DNA of 53,166 nucleotides from Candidatus Parvarchaeota archaeon (GTDB lineage Archaea; Nanobdellota; Nanobdellia; JAFCGN01). The notes beneath the pieces are model-generated. The model saw only the letters and a list, made by a program, of their open reading frames with translations. It ran no database searches and had not been told where the DNA came from. A program made the position numbers and the translations under genes. Positions 1-7,651 of this stretch are shown in pieces; positions within the stretch are counted from its first letter, which is position 1; every line of letters starts with the position of its first letter. The stretch spans positions 1 through 53,166 of the forward strand of contig JAFCGN010000007.1 in NCBI GenBank assembly GCA_017608045.1, given 5' to 3'.

Positions 1-366
1 ATTATTAGGAAACCTGGTAGGGCGTGGCACTTACCCGGAGGGCATCCCGAGGACGGAGAGTCCTTGATACAAACTATTAAGAGAGAAGTGATGGAAGAAG
101 CGAGCGTTGAATTAAGCGATTGTCACTTAATTGGTTACTCAGAAGTCTTCTACCCTGAAAATCCTGACGAGATTGAAGGAGAGCATTATTATCAAGCGCG
201 CTTAGCCTGCAAGATCAAGAAGATTAATAAATTAAGAACAGATCCAGCAACAGGAATTCTTTTTGAACGAAAACTCGTAACACCACAAGAATTCCTTGAA
301 CTAATTAAATGGCCTGACGCTAAATTTTTACTAGAGAAAAGCCTTAAGAAAATAAAGGAAAATTAA
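1..366 (+). CDS. Nudix hydrolase, 5' truncated by window edge
   Basis: The reading frame is open from base 1 and ends with TAA at 364-366, so the N-terminus lies outside the window. The 121 visible residues begin just before the Nudix box: G14, E20, R28-E29, E32-E33 follow the G-x5-E-x7-REUxEExGU pattern, with Ser35 where Gly is usual. Nudix enzymes hydrolyse nucleoside diphosphates linked to another group using divalent metal bound by the REUxEE glutamates. An internal ATG at 64 lies inside the box and cannot be the true start. The substrate cannot be told from this sequence. Confidence 0.85.
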   Translation: MIRKPGRAWHLPGGHPEDGESLIQTIKREVMEEASVELSDCHLIGYSEVFYPENPDEIEGEHYYQARLACKIKKINKLRTDPATGILFERKLVTPQEFLELIKWPDAKFLLEKSLKKIKEN

Positions 367-470
367 AGCGAAGTTCATTAAAATCAGACTAAAATAGTAT
401 TGAAATATTGGATTGTGTGTTGTTTGCCTTCATTACTTCAAGGATTAAACTTAGATTAATTTAGTGTTTG

Positions 471-642
471 AATTTTTTTTTTGAGAGAGTTAAGGATGGG
501 GTTGCTTTTGAAAGATTAAAAAAGTTAATAAACATGATTTTATTAAAGTATAATTAAATTTTTTTTTTGAGAGAGTTAAGGATGGGGTTGCTTTTGAAAG
601 ATTAAAAAAGTTAATAAACATGATTTTATTAAAGTATAATTA
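471..642. repeat. Perfect 86-bp tandem duplication upstream of a secreted-protein gene
   Basis: Bases 471-556 and 557-642 are identical over 86 bp. Each copy runs from AA plus ten T, through GAGAGAGTTAAGG, to GTATAATTA. Each carries a TATA-like TTAATAAA (525-532 and 611-618) and an ATG (534 and 620). In copy 1 the ATG is followed by a stop after seven codons; in copy 2 the frame runs into the downstream gene. The second TATA-like box lies 26-33 nt before ATG 644, suiting a leaderless transcript. The upstream stretch 367-470 shows nothing recognisable. Perfect identity implies a recent event, or an assembly artefact. Confidence 0.95.
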
Positions 643-643
643 T

Positions 644-3304
644 ATGAATAAGGGTTTAATGTTTTTTTTCATTGCCTTGTTTTTAGTTTTCTCTCTTTCA
701 ACGAGTTTAGCTCAAGAAACAAATGAGACTCTGTCAAATACTTCAACAAACAATTCAAATACTGTTTCAGATAACACTAATGCGAGCACTCATCAAAAGA
801 GTTTAATCACGAGTAATCAACAAGTAAATGAAGGAGAGAATATGATTCTTGAGAATGCTTCAACAAGAACACGAGAAAACATTCAAGCAAATAATAATGT
901 TTTTGAAAAAAAATTTGAAGAAAGGTTTTCGTGTGAAATTCTTTCAGGCAGTGAAAGGGATTCTTGTTATTTCGGGGAAGCAATGAATAAAGGTGATGTG
1001 AGTTATTGTGATGAGATTAAGAATGTTGCGGAAAAAGAGAATTGCGTAAAAGCGTTAATACGGTTTAAAGAAAAAAATAAAGCAGAAGTGAAAGGGATTG
1101 TGAAATCCGGAGAAGAGTACTTAAAAGATGAGGACAAGGATGGTGTTCCTGACATAAAAGATGAATGCTCGCACACTCCTGAAGGAGTGAGTGTTGATGA
1201 AAGAGGGTGTAAGATTATAAATCCAGAAACACTTGAAGGTTGTTTAGAAGTTTCTCAAAGAGATGATTGTTATTTAAGGTTTGCTTTAAAGAATAAGGAT
1301 AAAGAGCTTTGTGATAAAATTGAGGATGGCATTAAAAAAGATTCTTGCTTAGCAACTGTTGGAGGTGGCTTTGAAAAAACACTTCAAGAGAGGTACGAGG
1401 AAGGAGGAACAGAGTGCGAAGTAAGTGGTTCACCAAGAACTCCCGATGATTGCAAGAAACTCGCTAAGTGCAAAGGAGTTGATGGAACACCCATTCTTGA
1501 TACTCAAACAAAAATTGATGAATGCATTTTTCACATAGCATGGGAGAATAATAATATTAGTTTTTGTGATGAGATTTCTAATCCCTCAAAAAAAGAGGAT
1601 TGTAAGAAAGCATTAAGCAATGATTTTGAAGGAAGACATCCTAAAGCAAGAATGCCAACAAGCATTCCAGCACCAATACTTGAAGCAGGAGCAGAACAAG
1701 AATTCATACAATTTTTTTGCAAGAGTGTTAGGTCAGAGATTGAAGGGCAAATGATGACAGCTGTTTCTGCAATGATTGATTATTATAAAGAAATGAATGA
1801 GGATCCTGACTTAAACCTGGGTTTTGATTATTCTGAAATTGAGAAAAAAAGAGAGGATATTGAGAACGCTGTTAACAAGGTTTGTGCGAGTAATAAGGAT
1901 ACTTTTTCTATTGCTGCTGAAGAATTAAGCAATCTCATTGAAGGAGAGAATGGCATGGAAGAATTAATGGATGAAACAATGCGTTCCTTCCAGAATAAGA
2001 TAAGAGAAAGAATTAATTCCTTAAAAGAAGTAGCGTACGCTGAATCACAAAATAATTTTTTAGGACCTGAAAAGAGTTCTTCTAATGAGAAGGACTTCCA
2101 TGAATTAATTGAGGAAGTTAAGCAAGAGTACTTAAGCAAATTCACTATTAACGGACAAAATGTTGCTGGAATACCACTTGATGAATTAAATAATTGGCTT
2201 ACTCCTAACATGCAATTAGAAGGAGGAACGAGGGAAGAACTTGAACAAGCAATACAACAAGTAATGAATTACGAGCAACAATTAAGGAATGAAGAAAAAC
2301 AAAAAGCGAGTCAAGATTTCAAGCAAGCAGAAAAGAAAGGCGCTGAATTAGAGAGGTTCACAACAAAATTAGATACTATGATGACTGATTTAAGAAATAA
2401 GATGATGGCTCTTGAGAGAAAACAGAAGTCCACGCTTATTACATACTCAATAGAAAGATTTGAAGGGATGAGGAATCTTATTCAAAAAGTTGTTGATTAT
2501 AAAATAAGTAAAGCAGAAGAAAAGAAAGAAGAATTAAAAGCAGAAGGCATTAACACGCAATTATTTGAGGATGCTATAAAGGATATTAAAGATAAGATGA
2601 ATGAACTTGATAAAAAAATAGAGGATTACAAAAAAGAAGTGAGAAAAGCAGGAGACGAGCAAGAAGTTTGGGTTTTAGAAGGTAATATGACGAAAGAGAT
2701 AAACAATTTCATGAATGAATTAAATGATGTTTGGAAGGAAAAACAAGAAGAATTAAATGCTCGACTTAAGAAGGACTTGCAGAAAAAACAAGCAGAGAAG
2801 TTTTTTGAGAAATTGCAGGAATTCAAAGAGAATTACGAAAATCAAGTTAATTCAACAGGAATTAATACAACAAGAATGCAAGCAATTTACAATGACTTGT
2901 TAGTAGCGGAAGATAATGCAAAAAACGCTTATGAAGCAGGCAATTATGATGCTTGCATGATTTTCCTTGCTACAATAAAAGGCAAGTACGAATTATTAGA
3001 TGAAGCATGGAATGAAGCAAAAAAACAAGAAACAATAACCATGTTTTTAGATAAGGTAATGTCATTTCAAGAAAAAATAAGTCAAGGAATTAAGAAAGCG
3101 CAGAAACTAGGACTTAATACTACAACTTTAGAAGGATTAAATAATGAACTCAATACTCAAGTAAATAATGCGAGGGATAATTTTAACTCAGGAAGTGTTG
3201 AGGAAGCGTATGAATACGTTAAACAAGCAAGAGAGACTCTTAAACAAATCAAACTCGAATGGGATGCTTTAAATAAACTTGCTGTAAGCGGTGAATCAAA
3301 ATGA
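644..3304 (+). CDS. Large secreted coiled-coil protein with Cys-rich repeats and a TSP3-like calcium motif
   Basis: I prefer ATG 644 (886 aa): it opens directly with Met-Asn-Lys-Gly and a hydrophobic signal peptide ending near SLAQE. The in-frame ATG at 620 lies in duplicated upstream DNA and would put eight polar residues in front. After a Ser/Thr/Asn-rich linker come three degenerate ~43-residue modules with the pattern C...DxCY...A...C(D)xI...C. Between the first two is an aspartate-rich DEDKDGVPDIKDEC segment resembling thrombospondin type 3 calcium-binding repeats. About 500 residues of Lys/Glu-rich coiled coil follow. The C-terminus has two similar helical repeats (FFEKLQEF.. and FLDKVMSF..). 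Its stop overlaps the next ATG (ATGA). Likely an extracellular structural or adhesive protein; no enzyme domain is visible. Confidence 0.8.
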   Translation: MNKGLMFFFIALFLVFSLSTSLAQETNETLSNTSTNNSNTVSDNTNASTHQKSLITSNQQVNEGENMILENASTRTRENIQANNNVFEKKFEERFSCEILSGSERDSCYFGEAMNKGDVSYCDEIKNVAEKENCVKALIRFKEKNKAEVKGIVKSGEEYLKDEDKDGVPDIKDECSHTPEGVSVDERGCKIINPETLEGCLEVSQRDDCYLRFALKNKDKELCDKIEDGIKKDSCLATVGGGFEKTLQERYEEGGTECEVSGSPRTPDDCKKLAKCKGVDGTPILDTQTKIDECIFHIAWENNNISFCDEISNPSKKEDCKKALSNDFEGRHPKARMPTSIPAPILEAGAEQEFIQFFCKSVRSEIEGQMMTAVSAMIDYYKEMNEDPDLNLGFDYSEIEKKREDIENAVNKVCASNKDTFSIAAEELSNLIEGENGMEELMDETMRSFQNKIRERINSLKEVAYAESQNNFLGPEKSSSNEKDFHELIEEVKQEYLSKFTINGQNVAGIPLDELNNWLTPNMQLEGGTREELEQAIQQVMNYEQQLRNEEKQKASQDFKQAEKKGAELERFTTKLDTMMTDLRNKMMALERKQKSTLITYSIERFEGMRNLIQKVVDYKISKAEEKKEELKAEGINTQLFEDAIKDIKDKMNELDKKIEDYKKEVRKAGDEQEVWVLEGNMTKEINNFMNELNDVWKEKQEELNARLKKDLQKKQAEKFFEKLQEFKENYENQVNSTGINTTRMQAIYNDLLVAEDNAKNAYEAGNYDACMIFLATIKGKYELLDEAWNEAKKQETITMFLDKVMSFQEKISQGIKKAQKLGLNTTTLEGLNNELNTQVNNARDNFNSGSVEEAYEYVKQARETLKQIKLEWDALNKLAVSGESK

Positions 3305-3657
3305 AGAAAATAATAATGTTGTTTTTAATCGGGGTTTGTTTATTTTCAATGGCTTGCGTATCCACTAATTCATTGAACAAAACGTTAAAGCCTTCGAGTT
3401 ATACAACAGAAGAAGATTGCGTTAACGCTGGTTTTTATTGGTGCGATGATGATAATGATGATGTTTATGCTTGTCAAAAAAATGAGTGCATTGGTTTAGG
3501 AAGTTTAAGTGATTTGCCTGACACTGAAGAAGAATTAACGAGTGATGAGGCATTAAGTGATTTAGATACGAGTGTTAATGATATTGGTTTAGGGGAGTTA
3601 GGGGATTTAGGCTTAAACATTTTTAACGGAACAGATGTTACTGGTGGATTAATTTAA
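3301..3657 (+). CDS. Small secreted lipoprotein-like protein, 118 aa
   Basis: The ATG overlaps the stop of the upstream coiled-coil gene by 4 nt (ATGA), so the two are co-translated. The first ~20 residues form a signal peptide ending in LFSMAC, which resembles a lipobox with Cys19 as the acylation site. A Cys-rich acidic stretch follows (CVNAGFYWCDDDNDD...C...C), then an Asp/Gly/Leu-rich tail. No known domain is recognised. Coupling suggests it is exported with, and possibly binds, the upstream protein. Confidence 0.7.
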   Translation: MKKIIMLFLIGVCLFSMACVSTNSLNKTLKPSSYTTEEDCVNAGFYWCDDDNDDVYACQKNECIGLGSLSDLPDTEEELTSDEALSDLDTSVNDIGLGELGDLGLNIFNGTDVTGGLI

Positions 3658-3762
3658 GAAAAGGATTAAGCGTTTTTTTATCTTACTCATTTTTTTTAGG
3701 ATTTGCATGATAAAATCGTTTTTTCAAAAGTTTTAAAAGATGTTATTAACTCAATATATTCT

Positions 3763-5250
3763 ATGAATAAGGAAGTTGAATTACAATCCTTTATTTTGAA
3801 GAACGGGTTTATATGGGGTCCTGAGCCAGAAATTTATGGAGGTGTTTCAGGATTCTATACTTACGGTCCTTTAGGAAAACTTCTTAAAAATAATGTTGAA
3901 AACGAATTAAGAAAGCATTTAATCTTAAACAAGTTTTATGAAGTTGAGTGCCCAACAATTCTTCCAAAAATTGTGTGGGAAGCAAGCGGGCATTACAATG
4001 GGTTTAATGATTTAATAATAAAATGCAGTAAGTGCAAAAAAGTTTTCAGGCCTGACAAATTAATTGAAGAAAATAAAGGAAAACCTGAAGGAATGACTAA
4101 GAAAGAAATGCTTGAATTCATTCAAGAACACAAGATTACTTGTCCTTCTTGCAAAGGAAGGTTTCAACAAAGAATTGAAGAAGCAACACTCATGATGAAA
4201 ACAATAATTGGTGTGGATGAAGAAGCTTACTGCAGGCCTGAAACAGCAACCACGACTTACTTACCCTTCCAAAGGTATTATGATTTCTTCAGAAAAAAAA
4301 CACCCATGCGTGTTTTTCAAATAGGAAAAGCATACAGGAATGAAATAAGTCCAAGACAAAATGTTCTAAGAGGAAGGGAATTCACTCAAGCAGAAGCTCA
4401 AATATTCTTAACTCAAGAAGAAAAAATTGATTTCAAAGAATACGAAGAAGTAAAGGATTTAAAACTCCCATTATGGCCTTATAAACAACAGAAAAAAGGA
4501 AAGCCAAAGAAAATGAGTTTAAAAAACGCTTTAAACAAGGAATACTTACGAAATAAAGCATACGCTTGGTGTCTTGGAATCACTTATACTTCTTTAATAA
4601 ATCTTGGGATTCCTGAAAACAAGATAAGGTTCAGGCAGCACTATCCAAAAGAAAGAGCGCATTACGCTCTTGATGCATGGGATGTGGAGGTTCTAACACC
4701 AACTTATGGTTGGATTGAAGTTTGCGGGGTTCATGACAGAGGGGATTATGACTTAACGCAGCATTCAAAAATGTCAGGAAAAAAACTTGTTTTTGAAGGC
4801 AAGAAAAAACCTCATGTTCTTGAAATCGCTTACGGTTCTGATAGAATCGTGCTCTCATTAATTGATATTTTCTTGGAAAAAGAAGAAGAAAGAATTGTTT
4901 TAAGACTGCCATCACATATCTCACCCATTAAGGTTAGCATAATGCCTTTAGTAAGAAAAGACGGGCTTCCTATTATTGCTAAAAACATATACAATGATTT
5001 AAGAAAAGAGTTTATTATTAATTATGATGAAACGGGTAGTGTAGGAAGAATGTATCGTAGGATGGATGAGAAAGGAACGCCTTACTGCATAACAATAGAT
5101 TATGATACAAAAAAAGATAATAGCGTGACAATTCGAGAAAGAGATTCAATGAAACAAGTGAGGATTAAAATAAAAGATTTAAAAGAAACATTAAAGAAAT
5201 TAATAAATCAAGAAATTGAATTCAAGAAAGCAGGAAAGAAATTCAATTAA
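3763..5250 (+). CDS. glyS: Glycine--tRNA ligase (archaeal/eukaryotic class II type)
   Basis: This enzyme charges tRNA-Gly. The frame is open from ATG 3703, but ATG 3763 places the conserved opening (F-I-W-G-P-x-x-E-I-Y-G-G-V-x-G-F) at residues 16-31, as in archaeal homologues, giving 495 aa. A zinc ribbon is visible at C88/C91 and C127/C130. Class II motif 2 is RNEISPRQNVLRGREF at 182-197. Motif 3-like AYGSDRIVLSLIDIF precedes a C-terminal anticodon-binding domain (SVGRMYRRMDEKGTPYCITID). The protein is shorter than the ~560-570 aa common in archaea, mainly through reduced inserts. It is followed by a HIT gene after a 55-bp gap. Confidence 0.95.
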   Translation: MNKEVELQSFILKNGFIWGPEPEIYGGVSGFYTYGPLGKLLKNNVENELRKHLILNKFYEVECPTILPKIVWEASGHYNGFNDLIIKCSKCKKVFRPDKLIEENKGKPEGMTKKEMLEFIQEHKITCPSCKGRFQQRIEEATLMMKTIIGVDEEAYCRPETATTTYLPFQRYYDFFRKKTPMRVFQIGKAYRNEISPRQNVLRGREFTQAEAQIFLTQEEKIDFKEYEEVKDLKLPLWPYKQQKKGKPKKMSLKNALNKEYLRNKAYAWCLGITYTSLINLGIPENKIRFRQHYPKERAHYALDAWDVEVLTPTYGWIEVCGVHDRGDYDLTQHSKMSGKKLVFEGKKKPHVLEIAYGSDRIVLSLIDIFLEKEEERIVLRLPSHISPIKVSIMPLVRKDGLPIIAKNIYNDLRKEFIINYDETGSVGRMYRRMDEKGTPYCITIDYDTKKDNSVTIRERDSMKQVRIKIKDLKETLKKLINQEIEFKKAGKKFN

Positions 5251-5305
5251 CATTAAGCACGAGAATAGAAATTATTTAATAATAAAAAAGAATTAATTCA
5301 TTCTT

Positions 5306-5701
5306 ATGAAGGACTGCATTTTTTGTAAGATTGTTAAAGGAGAAATTCCTTGTCATAAAGTGTATGAAGATGATTATGTTTTAAGTTTCCTTGATATAAC
5401 ACCAAGAACAGAAGGCCACACTCTTGTTATTCCAAAAAAACATTATGAAAATATTTACGAACTCCCTGATGAAGAAATAGGAAATTATTTCAAAGGATTA
5501 AAGAAAACAGCAATGATTCTTAAAAAAAAATTGAATGCGAAAGGCATGAATATTTTAAACAATAATGGTGAAGTAGCAGGACAATTCGTTTTTCACCTTC
5601 ATTTTCACTTACTGCCTAAATACGAAAAAGGAAAAGAATTATGGCCTGAAGAAGGATTTAAAGGAAGTTTAGAAGAGACCATGAAGAAATTGAAATCCTA
5701 A
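5306..5701 (+). CDS. HIT (histidine triad) family nucleotide hydrolase
   Basis: The 131-residue protein has the complete HIT fold signature: N-terminal CIFCKIVKGEIPCHKVYEDD, a GHTLVIPKKH segment, and the HxHxH triad at H97-H99-H101 followed by LLP. The Cys4/Cys7 pair is the zinc site often seen in the Hint branch. HIT proteins hydrolyse nucleoside phosphoramidates or dinucleoside polyphosphates, including adenylated by-products of aminoacyl-tRNA synthetases. That would fit its place 55 bp after GlyRS on the same strand, though the link is only inferred. Length is normal. Confidence 0.93.
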   Translation: MKDCIFCKIVKGEIPCHKVYEDDYVLSFLDITPRTEGHTLVIPKKHYENIYELPDEEIGNYFKGLKKTAMILKKKLNAKGMNILNNNGEVAGQFVFHLHFHLLPKYEKGKELWPEEGFKGSLEETMKKLKS

Positions 5702-5710
5702 GATTAATAA

Positions 5711-6180
5711 ACTTCTAAAAAGATTATACTTGATTCTGTTATTGTTTCAGGATTTGTTAGCATTCTTTTCGGGAGGAATAGGAGTTCAGAAGACATTGAT
5801 CTTCTTTTAAAAAAATTAGATTATGCCTCATTTCAAAAGTTATGGAAGAAAATAAATAAGAAATTTGTTTGCATAAACGTGCAAGATGTGAAAAGCGCTT
5901 TTCACGATTATTTAGCAAAAAACATTGCTTTGCGTTTTTCAAAAAAAAATTCTTTTATCCCAAACATGGAATTAAGGTTTGTTAAATCAGATTTAGAAGA
6001 ATGAGTGCTTAATCAATTGAATTACAGATTTCATTTAAATTATTGCTTGGAAGCAAAAAAGATATTGAAGATGCAAAATTTTTGTATGACTTATTTAGGG
6101 AAAATTTGGACATGAATTTATTAAAAGAATTTAATAAAAAACTTAAAGTAGAGAAAAAGTTTAAGAAGTATGTGATGTGA
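5711..6180 (+). pseudogene. Broken nucleotidyltransferase (MNT/AbiEii-like)
   Basis: No intact frame spans this stretch, but two frames carry consecutive parts of one archaeal nucleotidyltransferase. The first (5711-6003) reads ..ILDSVIVSGFVSILFGRNRSSEDIDLLL.., the usual G-x-x-[SA]-I-L-x-G-R-x-R-x-T-E-D-I-D core. It has no start codon and meets TGA at 6001-6003. The second, in another frame from about 6030, reads SFKLLLGSKKDIEDAKFLYDLF.. and ends at TGA 6178-6180; this is the family's C-terminal half. So the gene lost its start and suffered at least one frameshift. Such proteins act as toxins or AMP/NMP-transferring enzymes in two-gene modules. Confidence 0.75.
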
Positions 6181-6350
6181 GTCAAAGAAAAAAGGTTAAA
6201 CTCCCGAGAATAAATCTTGATGAAATAAAAAAGGATATTGAAAGGAATTTTAAGCAGAGATTAGAATTCATCGAGGAGTATGTTGAATGGCTTAAGAAAA
6301 CAAATAATGTTGTGTGGAGCGAGCAACAAAAAAAGATAATAAAAAAATAA
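6177..6350 (+). CDS. Small partner protein of the nucleotidyltransferase module, 57 aa
   Basis: GTG at 6177 opens a 57-codon frame that overlaps the last codons of the broken nucleotidyltransferase and ends at TAA 6348-6350. The product is basic with the pattern RLEFIEEYVEWLKKTNNVVWSEQQKKII. From memory this matches the short proteins (R-L-x-F-I-x-x-W-x-x-Y-V-K..VWSxQQ) that accompany archaeal nucleotidyltransferase genes. The coupling and conserved pattern argue for a real gene that has outlived its partner. Its role (antitoxin-like or subunit) is not established. Confidence 0.6.
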   Translation: MSQRKKVKLPRINLDEIKKDIERNFKQRLEFIEEYVEWLKKTNNVVWSEQQKKIIKK

Positions 6351-7040
6351 TTATTTCTTTTTGAATCTCGTGAGACTAAGCAAAGCATAAGCAATCATGC
6401 TTATTAATCTATAAGCCCCCCATAATCCACTGAGCATGAAAGCATATCTTAAACTCAACATTGAATACGCGAGAGCGCGCAAATTCACTCCCTCACTAAT
6501 CACTTCAACACGCCCAGTAAGATTGAACTTCTCGCACAACCTCCTTGCTTTCAAAAGATTACCCCTGCATAAAACAATGATCTTATTATTCTTCACTCCA
6601 AGAGCATTAATGAATCTCTTAATCTCAGTGTGATTCAAAGGGTGAAGCACGACAACCTCAAAGAACACACTCAATTCCTCAGTGATGACTTCTCCAGCAA
6701 CGACAAGAGTGTTGTTCTTCAATAAGTCCACCAAGAAATTAATCCTATTCCTACTCAAATTACTTGCATTATCAATAAGGATTACGAACTCACCCATAAC
6801 TAATTTCCTTAATAATTCCTTCTTCCTGCCATCACCAAAATATTTTTGCAAATCACTCAAACAAAAATTAAAACTATCAAAAAATAAAGCATTAGGGAAT
6901 TCCTCGCGAACTCTTTCAAGCAAAACAGTTTTACCACTACCCAAATCACCCTTAACAAAAACACTCACATTATTCCTCACAAAGAAAACAATCCTCTCAA
7001 ACTCCTCCCTCCTAACCCAAGAAAAAAAATTAGTTCTCAT
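6351..7040 (-). CDS. Small AAA-type ATPase with hydrophobic C-terminus
   Basis: The 229-residue protein has a Walker A (KGDLGSGKT, about residues 30-38), a Walker B-like stretch (EFVILIDNAS) and a late LCRGNLLKARRL segment like that of archaeal ATPase_2 family proteins. The last ~45 residues are hydrophobic and may anchor it to the membrane. Its stop abuts the stop of the convergent 57-aa gene. It diverges from a winged-helix regulator across 47 bp containing a perfect palindrome, so the two may be co-regulated. Its codon usage (many CTC/TCC on the written strand) is richer in G+C than its neighbours. The partner is unknown. Confidence 0.7.
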   Translation of the reverse strand: MRTNFFSWVRREEFERIVFFVRNNVSVFVKGDLGSGKTVLLERVREEFPNALFFDSFNFCLSDLQKYFGDGRKKELLRKLVMGEFVILIDNASNLSRNRINFLVDLLKNNTLVVAGEVITEELSVFFEVVVLHPLNHTEIKRFINALGVKNNKIIVLCRGNLLKARRLCEKFNLTGRVEVISEGVNLRALAYSMLSLRYAFMLSGLWGAYRLISMIAYALLSLTRFKKK

Positions 7041-7054
7041 ACTAAAACAAACTA

Positions 7055-7062
7055 TTTAAATA
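7055..7062 (+). promoter_or_regulatory. TATA box for the AbiEi-like winged-helix gene
   Basis: TTTAAATA lies 26-33 nt upstream of ATG 7088, the spacing expected for a leaderless archaeal transcript. The sequence is nearly symmetric and could also serve the divergent ATPase gene (start 7040), although the distance there is shorter. Confidence 0.45.
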
Positions 7063-7063
7063 A

Positions 7064-7083
7064 AATCTACTAATTAGTAGATT
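7064..7083. promoter_or_regulatory. Perfect 20-bp palindromic operator candidate
   Basis: AATCTACTAATTAGTAGATT reads the same on both strands. It fills the space between the TATA box and ATG 7088 of a winged-helix gene. A dimeric regulator bound here would block transcription initiation, so autoregulation by the adjacent protein is the simplest reading (inference). Confidence 0.6.
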
Positions 7084-7087
7084 AATA

Positions 7088-7651
7088 ATGAAAAATGAAA
7101 AAACAATAAGAATTTATCAATATGTTTTAGGTAATTCAGGGAGTAATTTTAATCAAAAAGAGATAAGCAAGAAATTAGGAGTAAGTCCTCAACTTGTGAA
7201 TAAAGTCTTTAAAAAATTAAAAGAAGAAAAAATTTTGAATAAAGAATCAAAAAATTCTCATATTCTCGTGGATAAAATCAGGCTTTTAACAAAATATGTT
7301 TTAGCAAGGAGTTTTAAAGAAATAAATTATTTTGTTTTTGGTTCAAATTTTTATGATATAAGAGATTATTTTGAAAATCAAAAAATTTCTTATGCTTTTA
7401 CGCTTGATTCTGTCATTGAATTAAATCCTTCTAAAATTTATGCTTATGTTTTGCATAAGGATTTAAAAAAACTTGATTTAATCAAAACAAATTTTTCAAA
7501 AGCAAATCTTGTTTTATTCCCTGTTAAAGTGCTTCCTTTCAGAGAATTTACAGGAGAGTTTTGGAGAGTTAAGGATTTCGAACTACTTGCAGACATGTTT
7601 TATTTTAAAGAATACAAAAATATTTTGAAATTTTTTTTGCAAATTATTTAA
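7088..7651 (+). CDS. Winged-helix protein with AbiEi-like C-terminal domain
   Basis: The 187-residue protein starts with a winged helix-turn-helix (Q-K-E-I-S-K-K-L-G-V-S-P-Q-L-V-N-K-V-F-K-K-L, about residues 24-45). A domain follows whose pattern (ISYAFTLDSVIEL..., KIYAYVL..., ELLADMFYF) resembles AbiEi-family antitoxins. AbiEi proteins repress their own operon and neutralise an AbiEii nucleotidyltransferase. Here the nearest nucleotidyltransferase is the broken gene 900 bp upstream, separated by a divergent ATPase. Its 3' end overlaps the next, convergent gene by 4 nt. The AbiEi assignment is by pattern only. Confidence 0.6.
   Translation: MKNEKTIRIYQYVLGNSGSNFNQKEISKKLGVSPQLVNKVFKKLKEEKILNKESKNSHILVDKIRLLTKYVLARSFKEINYFVFGSNFYDIRDYFENQKISYAFTLDSVIELNPSKIYAYVLHKDLKKLDLIKTNFSKANLVLFPVKVLPFREFTGEFWRVKDFELLADMFYFKEYKNILKFFLQII

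Noticed and set aside
3703-3762. Upstream ATG for GlyRS giving 20 extra residues
   Set aside because: The extra residues do not match the family, whose conserved opening begins just after ATG 3763.
6436-7059. Plus-strand open frames opposite the AAA-type ATPase
   Set aside because: They lack any protein-like pattern, while the minus strand carries a clear P-loop ATPase.
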